Positions 25,797-33,621 of a stretch of DNA of 64,000 bases are shown here, piece after piece. The translations under genes and the position numbers were made by a program. Origin of the DNA: Jannaschia pohangensis. GTDB lineage: Bacteria; Pseudomonadota; Alphaproteobacteria; Rhodobacterales; Rhodobacteraceae. Under the pieces are notes generated by a model, which worked only from the letters and a program-made list of their open reading frames with translations, did not search any database and was not told where the DNA came from. Where the stretch lies: the NCBI RefSeq assembly GCF_900113875.1, contig NZ_FORA01000002.1, positions 726,049-790,048 on the forward strand, read 5' to 3'. Position 1 is the first letter of the stretch. Each line of letters starts with the position of its first letter.

Positions 25797-26681
25797 ATGG
25801 TCGCGGATCACGGACGCTATGCCTATTCGGCGATCACGGATCGGGCGGATTACCACTGGCCCGGCGGCAAGCGACTGGCCGTCTACGTGGGTCTGAACCT
25901 GGAGCATTTCGCCTTTGGCGAAGGGCTTGGCGCGGAACTCGCCCCCGGGGGTCCGCAACCGGATGTCCTCAACTATGCCTGGCGCGACTATGGCAACCGG
26001 GTCGGTGCCTGGCGGATGCGCGACATGTTCGATGCCCTCGACATGCCGGTCAGCGTTCTGGCCAACAGCGCGATGTACGACTACGCCCCCGACCTCATGG
26101 CGGCCTTCCGGGCGCGGGGCGACGAGGTGGTGGGCCACGGGCGCACAAATTCGGAACGCCAGAGCACCCTTCCGGTGGATGAGGAGGCGCGGCTGATCGC
26201 CGAGGCGACGGAGGTTCTGACCGAAGCCGAAGGTGTGGCGCCCAGGGGTTGGCTGTCGCCCTGGATCGCCGAAAGCCGGGTGACGCCCGACCTGCTCGCC
26301 GCCGCGGGCTATGGCTATACGCTCAACTGGTGCATGGACGATCAGCCGATCTGGATGGAGACCTCGGCCGGTCGCCTTCTGTCGATCCCCTATCCGCAGG
26401 AGGTGAACGACATCCCCTCCATCGTCGCCCGCAAGGACGGGGCGGTCGCCTTCGCGGACATGATCATCGACAACTTCGACGAGATGCTGGACCAGTCGGT
26501 CGGCCAACCGCTGGTCATGGGCATCGCCCTGCATCCCTATCTGGTCGGACAACCCTACCGCTTGCGCCACCTGCGCCGCGCCCTGACCCACATCGCCGCG
26601 CACCGCGACGACATCTGGCTGACCCGAAGTGGCGACATCCACGACTACTGCCGCACAAAGATCCCGGATCTGATCGCCTGA
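25797..26681 (+). CDS. Polysaccharide-deacetylase-fold hydrolase, allantoinase (PuuE)-like
   Basis: 294 aa from the ATG at 25797, just past the upstream stop. The opening YHWPGGKRLAVYVGLNLEHF and PDVLNYAWRDYGNRVGAWRM, with EVVGHGRTNSERQSTLPVDE and GWLSPWIAESRVTPDLLAAA, matches the PuuE/allantoinase-like branch of NodB deacetylases, which act on C-N bonds rather than sugars. Final gene of the transporter/amidohydrolase operon. It supports ring-opening of a ureide such as allantoin or a related compound. Confidence 0.88.
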   Translation: MVADHGRYAYSAITDRADYHWPGGKRLAVYVGLNLEHFAFGEGLGAELAPGGPQPDVLNYAWRDYGNRVGAWRMRDMFDALDMPVSVLANSAMYDYAPDLMAAFRARGDEVVGHGRTNSERQSTLPVDEEARLIAEATEVLTEAEGVAPRGWLSPWIAESRVTPDLLAAAGYGYTLNWCMDDQPIWMETSAGRLLSIPYPQEVNDIPSIVARKDGAVAFADMIIDNFDEMLDQSVGQPLVMGIALHPYLVGQPYRLRHLRRALTHIAAHRDDIWLTRSGDIHDYCRTKIPDLIA

Positions 26682-26689
26682 CCCGCCGG

Positions 26690-27385
26690 TCAGTCGTCGA
26701 GGGCCTTCTTCACCGTCTCCACGGCGGCCTTGCCATAGGCGCGGGTCACGAGGTCGTCGAAGCCGATCACCGGTCGTTCGCTCAGACCGGCCAGCATCAT
26801 CAGGTGCTCGGGGGCCGACACGATCTGGAGGTTGTCCGCATCGATCTGGCCTCCGATCGGGATAGCAGGGACAAGGCCGTACATCTGGTCGAGTCCAAGC
26901 GGGCCAAGGCGCGCGAGAGCGGAGGCAAAGAGCTTTCCGGCAAAGCTGTCCGGCTTCAGCGGGGTCCGGAAGAACGTCCCTTCCGCCATGACCTCACCCT
27001 TGCCGGTGGCGATGTCCGTTTCGTTGTTGCTGCGGTTCAGGATCATGCCGTCCTGCAACGGGGTGATCGTGAAATGCCGGCCGACCTTTTCGCCCCAGAG
27101 GTGCACTTCGCCGAAGGCTGTCATTGTGACGGCGTGAAACCTGTCCAGCGCCTCAAGGTCGGTATCCTTGATCCATGCTGCGACCACCGACGCATAGGTT
27201 TCGGGGTTCACGATCTGAAAGAAGCCCTTCTGGAACACCGAGAATCCCAGTTGATGCCAATACTCCGGCATCACCTTGGGCAAATGCGGCGCAAGGCGGT
27301 CGATGACGGCGGACGGGGCCGACACATGTACGGTCGGCTGGCCATAGGTCTCGACAAAATAATCCATGTCGCGCGCTGTGCTCAT
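26690..27385 (-). CDS. GAD-like/DUF1851 immunity protein (Tdi-type), second copy
   Basis: 231 aa from the ATG at 27385. The GAD-like half has PEYWHQLGFSVFQKGFFQIV and FHAVTMTAFGEVHLWGEK. The DUF1851 half has LDQMYGLVPAIPIGGQIDAD and SAPEHLMMLAGLSERPVIGF. This domain pair is that of Tdi immunity proteins cognate to Tde/Ntox15 T6SS DNases. It is 80-odd % similar to the first copy at 27612-28307, most strongly in the C-terminal third, and has the same length. Its start overlaps the stop of an orphan toxin tail (ATGA), reproducing the toxin-immunity junction of the first copy. Confidence 0.85.
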   Translation of the reverse strand: MSTARDMDYFVETYGQPTVHVSAPSAVIDRLAPHLPKVMPEYWHQLGFSVFQKGFFQIVNPETYASVVAAWIKDTDLEALDRFHAVTMTAFGEVHLWGEKVGRHFTITPLQDGMILNRSNNETDIATGKGEVMAEGTFFRTPLKPDSFAGKLFASALARLGPLGLDQMYGLVPAIPIGGQIDADNLQIVSAPEHLMMLAGLSERPVIGFDDLVTRAYGKAAVETVKKALDD

Positions 27386-27600
27386 CGCCGTACCCGTCCT
27401 CTGCAAGGTTCCAGTCTCGTGTTCATCTGGCTGTTGCGCCCGATCTCCGGATTCGCGGCGACCTCGCGCGCGGCGGCATCAAGCTGTGCGATCCGGCTGT
27501 GCGGGCTTCGGTAGTCGCCCCAGTTCCCACCGATCGACGAGTTTTCGAGACGGGAAAGACCCGGGGCAAGATCGTCATCGAAGGGTTCCGATCCCGCCTG
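27382..27600 (-). pseudogene. Orphan C-terminal tail of an Ntox15-type toxin
   Basis: The minus-strand frame reads FDDDLAPGLSRLENSSIGGN, WGDYRSPHSRIAQLDAAARE and ANPEIGRNSQMNTRLEPCRG before a TGA. Each part aligns with the last 67 codons of the toxin at 28304-30097. No start codon or upstream toxin sequence is present. The fragment begins where the HxxD catalytic motif should be, with Phe in place of His. It shares the ATGA overlap with the following immunity gene, so a toxin-tail plus immunity unit was duplicated or acquired. Confidence 0.82.
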
Positions 27601-27611
27601 CCGTCAATGCG

Positions 27612-28307
27612 TCAGCCGTCGAGCGCCTTCTTCACCGTCTCCACGGCGGCCTTGCCATAGGCGCGGGTCACCAGGTCGTCGAAGCCGATCACTGGACGTT
27701 CGCTCAGACCGGCCAGCATCATCAGGTGCTCGGGGGCCGACACGATCTGAAGGTTGTCCGCATCGATCTGGCCGCCGATCGGAAGGGCGGGAACGAAACC
27801 GTACATCTGATCGGGTCCAAGCGGGCCAAGACGCTTGACCGCCGAGGCGAAGAGACGCTCCGACAGGCTCTCGGGTTTGCGCCGGATCCGGAAGAACGTC
27901 ATCTCGGCAAAGACCTCGCCCTTGCCGCTTGCGATGTCCTTTTCGTTGTTGTCGCGATTGACGACCAGCCCGTCCTGCATCGGTGAAATGGTGAAATGGC
28001 GCCCGAGTTTCTCGCCCCAGAGGTACAATTCCCCGAAGGCGGTCATGGTGACGGCGTGAAAGGTGTCGAGCTCGGCCAGCTCCGTGTCCTTGATCCAGGC
28101 GACGACGGCGGAGGCATAGGTTTCGGGGTTCACGATCTGGAAGAAGCCGTTCTGGAAGACCGAAAATCCCAGTTGATGCCAATACTCGGGCATCACCTTG
28201 GGCAGATGCGGCGCAAGGCGGGCCACGACCTCGGGCGGGGCGGGCACATGCACACTCGGCTCTCCGTAGCGTTTGACGAAATCGGGGATGTTCTTTGCGA
28301 CGCTCAT
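27612..28307 (-). CDS. GAD-like/DUF1851 immunity protein (Tdi-type), cognate copy
   Basis: 231 aa starting at the ATG at 28307, which overlaps the toxin stop (ATGA), so production is coupled to the toxin. GAD-like N-half: PEYWHQLGFSVFQNGFFQIV, FGELYLWGEKLGRHFTISPM. DUF1851 C-half: GPDQMYGFVPALPIGGQIDA, APEHLMMLAGLSERPVIG. Predicted cytoplasmic inhibitor of the adjacent DNase. The frame extending to 28445 is the toxin gene read in another frame and is rejected. Confidence 0.88.
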   Translation of the reverse strand: MSVAKNIPDFVKRYGEPSVHVPAPPEVVARLAPHLPKVMPEYWHQLGFSVFQNGFFQIVNPETYASAVVAWIKDTELAELDTFHAVTMTAFGELYLWGEKLGRHFTISPMQDGLVVNRDNNEKDIASGKGEVFAEMTFFRIRRKPESLSERLFASAVKRLGPLGPDQMYGFVPALPIGGQIDADNLQIVSAPEHLMMLAGLSERPVIGFDDLVTRAYGKAAVETVKKALDG

Positions 28308-30097
28308 GGCCGTACCCGCCCTGTGCAAGGTTGCAGTCTGGTGTTCATGCGTCCGTTCCGGCCAATGTCGGGATTGGCCGCCGCTTCCCGCGCGGCCCGG
28401 TCGAGTTGGGCGATGCGGCTGTTGGGGCTTTCGTGATTGCCCCACCCCCCGCCGATGGATGAATTGACGCCGGCATCGCCGACCCGTCTGATCCGGTCAA
28501 GACCGCCGGCAATCATGTCGGGGTCGTGCAGAGCGGCGAGGTTGGACATGACGTCACCCGCGCGCCGGATCGCCTCGGCTTCGGCGGCCAGCGGATCCAT
28601 CCCACCCCGGATAAGCGAGTTCTCGATGGATTCACTGATTTGTCCAGACAGGGCCTCGCGGGCCGCTTCCTGTGCCGCGCCATTGCTTATCCCGCTTCGA
28701 CCCAAGGTGTTATAGGCCTGCCGCGCGTCGAGGTATTCCCCCACCGTCAGATCGTTCAGGCCGGCCTGCTGATCGCGCAACTGGCGGGCGTATTCGCTCA
28801 TGATCTCCCGCTGTCGGGCTGGGTCATTCGGGGCGCGGTCCTGCGCATATCCGACGGCGTCGAAACATCGCGGCTCCACCACGTCCATGCGGCGCGCCTG
28901 TCGGACGATCGGAATCTCGGCATCGGTACGGCCGGCCGCCCGCTCCCGACGGCCCCGGAACAAGGCCCTGACCAGGTCGACGATCTTGTCGACCAGGCCG
29001 CGCAGGAAGGTGAACATCGACACAAGGGCACGGCCCGCCGGGCCGACCGCCCGAAGGCGCCGCGCAACGCTCATCGCAAAGGTCGTCAGCCGGACCATAA
29101 GAGCGGCCCCGGCGGTCCCCCCGGTAAAGGCCGCCACCACGAGGAACAGAATGGCGATGATCGCCTCGGGGATCAGGAAGCCGCTGGCCGTGCCCACGAT
29201 ATCCGCCCAGAAGGTCGGCGGAATCAGCATCAGAAGGCCGACGGTCGTCGCCCCCAGAACGCGCATCACCTGTGTCCGGGTGGCGACCTCGATCATCGCA
29301 CCGGCCCATTCCGCACTGTTGTCCACGAGGTCGATCAGAAGTTGGCCGATTTCCTCCAGCCCCGGAATATTGGCCAGCGCATCGCGCAGCAACTCGATCC
29401 CCCGCTCGAAGGCATCGACGGCGCCTTCGGCCAGCGACTGGAGCAGGCCGACGATCTGGGCGCGGTTGTTGTCCCACAGGGCCCGCGCCCCTTCGGACAT
29501 GCTGTCCCAGGCATCGCCGAGCATGTCCGGCAGGTTCATGATCCAGTCGCCCACGGCGGCCCAGAAATCCCCCTCGCCTTCCCACCAAGCTGTCAGACCG
29601 CTCTTCACACCCTCGAAGAAGGTGCCCACCACACCCCACCAGCCGGAGTCTTCCCATTCATCGATCCAAGGCTGGATCTGGGTCGTCATCGTGGCGGCGA
29701 ACCCGCGCAGATCCGCGATGATCTGCGCCTCTAGGTCGGCGATCTGCTGCTCTGCCGACTCCTCGACCACCGTCTCGACCAGAAGGCCGCCGCGTTGCGC
29801 ATCCTCGGCCTCGACGCGACCCAGATAGTCGCGCAATTCCTGGGTCAGAAGATCGCCGTCCTGCTGAGCGAAGTTCAGGCGTCCTTGGGTGTGGATATCG
29901 CCATCGAACACGATCCCGTTGGCATCCTGCACCCGCAGGGGCATCAGGGTCAGCGGGCTGTTCCAATGGTCGCGGTAATACCCCCGAACGATGACGGGAC
30001 CACGGCAGACCGTGCAAATGCGGCTGTCTGGTGTGGTTTCGGCAAAGGCGCTGCGTTCGGACCGCAGGGATGCCTCTCCCGGTTGCAAGGCTGCCAT
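28304..30097 (-). CDS. T6SS effector with C-terminal Ntox15 (HxxD) nuclease domain
   Basis: 597 aa. The N-terminal part has a CTVCRGP pair of cysteines and a Trp/Gly-rich helix region (GWWGVVGTFFEGVKSGLTAW). The central hydrophobic segments LLMLIPPTFWADIVG and AIIAILFLVVAAFTGG may help translocation, as glycine-zipper regions do in Tde effectors. The C-terminal about 190 residues (VEPRCFDAVGYAQDR ... LHDPDMIAGGLDRIR ... SSIGGGWGNHESPN) fit the Ntox15 family. H-D-P-D corresponds to the catalytic HxxD of Agrobacterium Tde1. It is preceded 4 bp upstream by a DUF4123 adaptor gene and followed by its immunity gene. No PAAR or VgrG is fused, so loading must rely on the adaptor. Confidence 0.87.
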   Translation of the reverse strand: MAALQPGEASLRSERSAFAETTPDSRICTVCRGPVIVRGYYRDHWNSPLTLMPLRVQDANGIVFDGDIHTQGRLNFAQQDGDLLTQELRDYLGRVEAEDAQRGGLLVETVVEESAEQQIADLEAQIIADLRGFAATMTTQIQPWIDEWEDSGWWGVVGTFFEGVKSGLTAWWEGEGDFWAAVGDWIMNLPDMLGDAWDSMSEGARALWDNNRAQIVGLLQSLAEGAVDAFERGIELLRDALANIPGLEEIGQLLIDLVDNSAEWAGAMIEVATRTQVMRVLGATTVGLLMLIPPTFWADIVGTASGFLIPEAIIAILFLVVAAFTGGTAGAALMVRLTTFAMSVARRLRAVGPAGRALVSMFTFLRGLVDKIVDLVRALFRGRRERAAGRTDAEIPIVRQARRMDVVEPRCFDAVGYAQDRAPNDPARQREIMSEYARQLRDQQAGLNDLTVGEYLDARQAYNTLGRSGISNGAAQEAAREALSGQISESIENSLIRGGMDPLAAEAEAIRRAGDVMSNLAALHDPDMIAGGLDRIRRVGDAGVNSSIGGGWGNHESPNSRIAQLDRAAREAAANPDIGRNGRMNTRLQPCTGRVRP

Positions 30098-30100
30098 GAC

Positions 30101-31090
30101 TCAGGCCTCCAATGTGAACGTATCAAACCATTTTCTAAATGCGCGAAACCGCTCGTCCTCCGGAGCATCGGAGCGACAGATCTTCTGTAATTTCCCGGTC
30201 GTATCATATTCTTCGAAGCCCAGTCCATAAAGCACCGTCCAGACAGCGAAGAAATGCAGATGCGCGTGCCTGGTAAAGCCGAAGGCGCCGAAGCGTTGCA
30301 GGGCTGCGGTGACGAGCCGTTCGATCTCCTCCGGTTTTCGCCCCGCCAGTTCCGTGCGGAAATCCTCGGTGATGCGGTTCGCGATGCGTTGCCTCCGCTC
30401 GGCCTCGCGGGCGCGGGAAATCGGGTCGAAATCGGCGAGGTTCAGGTACATGGGCGCCACCGGGACCGCGACACAGGCCGGGATATCGGGGCGAAACTGC
30501 ACGACATCGTCGCCGGTCCGGACAAGATAGGTTAGTGGCACATCATCGTCGGTCATCATCATCCGCCGTGCCCGCCCGGCATCGTGATCGATGATGCGCA
30601 GGAAATCGGGCAGGATGCGCGGATCCCAGAATCGAAAGAACAGCCGACGCCCGTCATCCCGCACGGGAAGCTTGGTGAACCGCCGCAGATGCCGCCGCAC
30701 CTCGCCCATGGTCGCGTCCGTCTGGATCAGAACACTGTTGTCCGCGGCCCAGTGGCGGGCAAAGAAGTCGCGGTGAAAGGCCAGATCGCCCTCCGGATCC
30801 GGGATGGAGAGATCGGCGATCCAGGGGGCGGCATCCCCGTAGTCTTCGGCCGCATCGCCACCGAACAGGCAACGCGCCGGGTGATCGATGCTGTCGAGAT
30901 CGAAGATCCCCGCCACCTCGGCCCGCAAGGTCGCATCCACCAGGAGGAAGACATTCCGCGGGGCCTCGGGCCCATAGAGCGTCTGGACGGCGCCGGGCGG
31001 TGCGTCGGACAGACGCTCGCAGATCTGCGCGGCCGATCCGGTCAGAGGCAGGACGTTCGGGACGCGCGCTTCGAATATCAGCGATGGCAT
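30101..31090 (-). CDS. DUF4123 T6SS effector adaptor (Tap/TEC-like)
   Basis: 329 aa from the ATG at 31090 (an ATG five codons upstream is also possible). Family pattern: VFLLVDATLRAEVAGI, YGDAAPWIADLSIPDPEGD, ADNSVLIQTDATMGEVRRHL, RRFTKLPVRDDGRRLFFRFW and DPRILPDFLRIID. DUF4123 proteins hold an effector and deliver it to VgrG. A C-terminal extension of about 110 residues (RQRIANRITEDFRTELAGRK ...) probably contacts the effector. First gene of the effector module, with no spike gene nearby; the window's vgrG lies 27 kb away and has its own, shorter adaptor. Confidence 0.9.
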   Translation of the reverse strand: MPSLIFEARVPNVLPLTGSAAQICERLSDAPPGAVQTLYGPEAPRNVFLLVDATLRAEVAGIFDLDSIDHPARCLFGGDAAEDYGDAAPWIADLSIPDPEGDLAFHRDFFARHWAADNSVLIQTDATMGEVRRHLRRFTKLPVRDDGRRLFFRFWDPRILPDFLRIIDHDAGRARRMMMTDDDVPLTYLVRTGDDVVQFRPDIPACVAVPVAPMYLNLADFDPISRAREAERRQRIANRITEDFRTELAGRKPEEIERLVTAALQRFGAFGFTRHAHLHFFAVWTVLYGLGFEEYDTTGKLQKICRSDAPEDERFRAFRKWFDTFTLEA

Positions 31091-31165
31091 CGACTGTCTC
31101 CGCATGGGGGCGCGGCAACCCTGTCATGCGATACTCCGGATGAAAAGTCCGACCGCTCGACCCTG

Positions 31166-32215
31166 TCAGCCGTCGATCCGTTCCCCGGTCGTCGCATCGA
31201 ACAGGTGGACGTGATCCGACGGAACCGCGACAGACACCATGTCGCCGATGGCCGCGCGATAGGTCTTGTCGGCCTTCACCGACACCAGCGCCCCGCCGAT
31301 CCGCACTGCGATCATGGTCGCATCGCCGAGCAGTTCCATCGTGTAGATCGGCGCGTTGATCTGCCCGCCGCCCTCCACAACCGACGCATCCTCGGCCCGG
31401 AACCCCAGGGTCACCGGCCCGTCGGGGGCGCCAACCCCGTCGATGGCCACGCGATCGGCGGTGAAGGTGCCGCCGGTCACCTGCCCCGACATCAGGTTCA
31501 TGGCGGGCGAGCCGATGAAACTGGCCACGAAGGCATTGGCCGGGCGGTCATAGATTTCCGTGGGCGATCCGACCTGCTGGACCACGCCCTTCTTCATCAC
31601 CACAACGCGGTCGGCCAGGGTCATCGCCTCGATCTGATCGTGCGTGACATAGATCGTCGTCACCTTCAGTTCGTGCGACAGATTCTTGATCTGCGCCCGC
31701 GTGCTGACCCTCAGCTTGGCGTCAAGGTTGGACAGGGGTTCGTCCATCAGGAACACGTTGGGTTCGCGCACGATGGCCCGGGCGAGAGCCACGCGCTGCC
31801 GTTGACCCCCCGACAATTCGGCAGGCTTGCGGTGCAGGAAATCGTCCAGCTCGACCATGGCGCTGGCCCGGCGGACCCGTTCGTCGTGGGTGGCGGGGTC
31901 GATGCGACGTACCCGCAGCGGAAAGCGGATGTTCTCGTAGACGTTCATGTTCGGGTAGAGCGCATAGCTCTGGAACACCATGGCGACATCGCGGTCCTTG
32001 GGGTCGAGGTCGTTGACCCGCTTGCCGTCGATCAGGATCTCGCCCTCGGTCGCATCCTCCAGCCCTGCGACCATCCGCATGGTCGTCGTCTTGCCGCATC
32101 CCGAAGGCCCGAGCAGGACGAGGAATTCCCGATCCCGAATGGTCAGGTCGAACTTGTCGACGCCAACGAAACTGCCCCATCGCTTGGTCAGGTTGCGCAG
32201 CTGAATTTCCGCCAT
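31166..32215 (-). CDS. ABC transporter ATP-binding protein, MalK/UgpC type
   Basis: 349 aa. Walker A LLGPSGCGKTTTMRMVAG, Q-loop MVFQSYALYPNMNVYENIRF, signature PAELSGGQRQRVALARAIV, Walker B VFLMDEPLSNLDAKLR, switch IYVTHDQIEAMTLADR, and a C-terminal TOBE-type regulatory domain (VTLGFRAEDASVVEGGG). No permease or binding protein adjoins. A relic tail of a glycerol-type binding protein at 33174-33260 suggests it may be the survivor of a larger ABC operon, or that it serves permeases elsewhere. A perfect palindrome lies 74-91 bp upstream. Confidence 0.93.
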   Translation of the reverse strand: MAEIQLRNLTKRWGSFVGVDKFDLTIRDREFLVLLGPSGCGKTTTMRMVAGLEDATEGEILIDGKRVNDLDPKDRDVAMVFQSYALYPNMNVYENIRFPLRVRRIDPATHDERVRRASAMVELDDFLHRKPAELSGGQRQRVALARAIVREPNVFLMDEPLSNLDAKLRVSTRAQIKNLSHELKVTTIYVTHDQIEAMTLADRVVVMKKGVVQQVGSPTEIYDRPANAFVASFIGSPAMNLMSGQVTGGTFTADRVAIDGVGAPDGPVTLGFRAEDASVVEGGGQINAPIYTMELLGDATMIAVRIGGALVSVKADKTYRAAIGDMVSVAVPSDHVHLFDATTGERIDG

Positions 32216-32288
32216 GTCAGGCCCCCTCCGAGTCGGCGCAGGTCATGCCATGACTGTAGGGAGCGTCGTCCCCTTTGGGCAAGGCAAT

Positions 32289-32306
32289 CTTGCATAGGTA
32301 TGCAAG
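32289..32306. promoter_or_regulatory. Perfect palindrome upstream of the ABC ATPase
   Basis: CTTGCATA-GG-TATGCAAG has 8-bp perfect arms around a 2-bp centre, about 74-91 bp upstream of the ATPase start at 32215. Its form resembles operators of GntR-family repressors. The regulator is not in the window. Confidence 0.55.
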
Positions 32307-32486
32307 GCGGCGGGTCTGGTGCGTGGCTTGCTGGCGGGGTCGTTATCTCGCAATGAAAGCGAAGGCTTTCGCCGCCGAAGTACAGCGGGGTACGGCAATG
32401 TCCGATTTGCGGGACCAAGCGGCCGTTCCAATTCGTTTATCGACCGCATATATCCAATGCCGCACCCATCAATTTCGGTAGCCTAT

Positions 32487-33041
32487 ATGACCGGTCATGT
32501 CATTATCCTTCACGGCCCGTCGAGTAGCGGGAAGTCCACAACAGCGACCGCGATTCAAGATTTGGCCGAACTCCCGTTCTGGCACATATCCATCGATCAT
32601 CTTCGCGATGGCGGAGTTTTGCCGAGTGAGCGAATAGCTCGAAAGGAATTTCTTTGGTCTGACTTACGCAAGCCGTTCTTCGACGGTTTTCACGGATCAC
32701 TCGCCGCTTATGCCGGGGCAGGGAACAACCTGATCATAGAGCATATTTTCGATACGCCTGAATTTGTAACGCAGCTCAAGGCCTTGCTGGCTCCGTTCGA
32801 CGTCTTCTTTGTGGGATTGCATTGCGAAGTAGAGGAATTGCGGCGGCGTGAGAGAGTTCGCGGTGACCGTCCGATTGGCAGCGCCGAACTGGACAATCGG
32901 ACTGTCCATTCGGGCCGCGTTTACGACATTGAGTTGGATGGCCAGAAAAATGCAATGGAGAACGCGCGGCTTGTCCTGGACTGTTGGCGCTCGGGCCTAA
33001 GAAAGTCAGAGTTTGCCAGAAGCACCGGGTCTTCAACGTAG
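32487..33041 (+). CDS. Chloramphenicol-phosphotransferase-like P-loop protein
   Basis: 184 aa from the ATG at 32487 (MTGHVIILHGPSSSGKSTTA). After the P-loop come FWHISIDHLRDGGVLPSERI, NNLIIEHIFDTPEFVTQLKA and FFVGLHCEVEELRRRERVRG DR, the CPT/AAA_33 pattern of small-molecule kinases. It may phosphorylate an antibiotic hydroxyl or another metabolite. Base composition is visibly more AT-rich than the neighbours, which suggests recent acquisition. Isolated, with relic sequence downstream. Confidence 0.82.
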   Translation: MTGHVIILHGPSSSGKSTTATAIQDLAELPFWHISIDHLRDGGVLPSERIARKEFLWSDLRKPFFDGFHGSLAAYAGAGNNLIIEHIFDTPEFVTQLKALLAPFDVFFVGLHCEVEELRRRERVRGDRPIGSAELDNRTVHSGRVYDIELDGQKNAMENARLVLDCWRSGLRKSEFARSTGSST

Positions 33042-33099
33042 GTATAGGCTCCTAACCGACATCCTCCAATAAAACCGATCCAAACCACCCCACCACACG

Positions 33100-33129
33100 A
33101 AAACGGGGCGACCATCACGGCCGCCCCGA
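33100..33129 (-). terminator. Relic rho-independent terminator
   Basis: Read on the minus strand, GGGGCGGCC-gtgat-GGTCGCCCC is followed by GTTTTCG. It is nearly identical to the terminator after glpV at 34212-34240 and sits at a similar distance from the glpV-like tail at 33174. Confidence 0.7.
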
Positions 33130-33173
33130 GATCATCTAAAGACCGGGACGAGACGGGCCCCGGCCCGGCCCGG

Positions 33174-33260
33174 TCACTTCGCCCAGGACTGGATCAGTTC
33201 GTCATAGGCGGCGGTGATCGGCTCTTCGTCCACGTTCTCCAGCTTGGGATAGGGTCCCGC
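33174..33260 (-). pseudogene. C-terminal remnant of a second GlpV-like solute-binding protein
   Basis: Minus-strand translation gives AGPYPKLENVDEEPITAAYD and ELIQSWAK before a stop, matching the last residues of the binding protein at 34307 (APYPKLENEDEEPMTVSYDE / LIKSWTE). Everything upstream is gone. With its own terminator it marks the 3' end of a lost paralogous ABC operon. The rest of 33042-33346 holds nothing beyond this and a 22-codon frame (33263-33331) of unknown meaning. Confidence 0.8.
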
Positions 33261-33346
33261 TTATGGTCGCCACCGGCATCGGTTCCGAACATCTGCTGCG
33301 GAATCTCGAAAAACGTGGTATGGTTCGCCCCTGAAGGGAGATCACC

Positions 33347-33535
33347 ATGAGCAAGCACATCCTGGACCGAGTCCGTGCCGCCAATGCCTCCGCACGGTCA
33401 GCGCAATATGCTCGGATCGAAGTTACCGAGCGTCCGCATCCGCAGTCGAAAAAACTCCAACGTCAGTCCCGGTCAACGTTCTCGACCGCACGTGTCAAAC
33501 GCTTCCTTGATATCGAGCGCAGTTCGCAGAACTGA
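33347..33535 (+). CDS. Small basic hypothetical protein
   Basis: 62 aa, MSKHILDRVRAANASARSAQ..., rich in Arg/Lys/Ser, preceded by a good ribosome-binding site (GAAGGGAGATCACC). No recognised family and no membrane segment. It may be a real small gene or leftover 5' coding sequence; the RBS is the main support. Confidence 0.4.
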   Translation: MSKHILDRVRAANASARSAQYARIEVTERPHPQSKKLQRQSRSTFSTARVKRFLDIERSSQN

Positions 33536-33621
33536 CTCTCTGTCGGCGGTTCCCCGCTTCGGCGTCCTGCATTCCGGCGGGAGATCGATGGCCCTGACGA
33601 CAGTCCAGAGAGGTGTGTTGG

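Noticed and set aside
27366..29828. Several plus-strand frames up to 402 codons
   Set aside because: All are antisense to the toxin and immunity genes and show no protein family.
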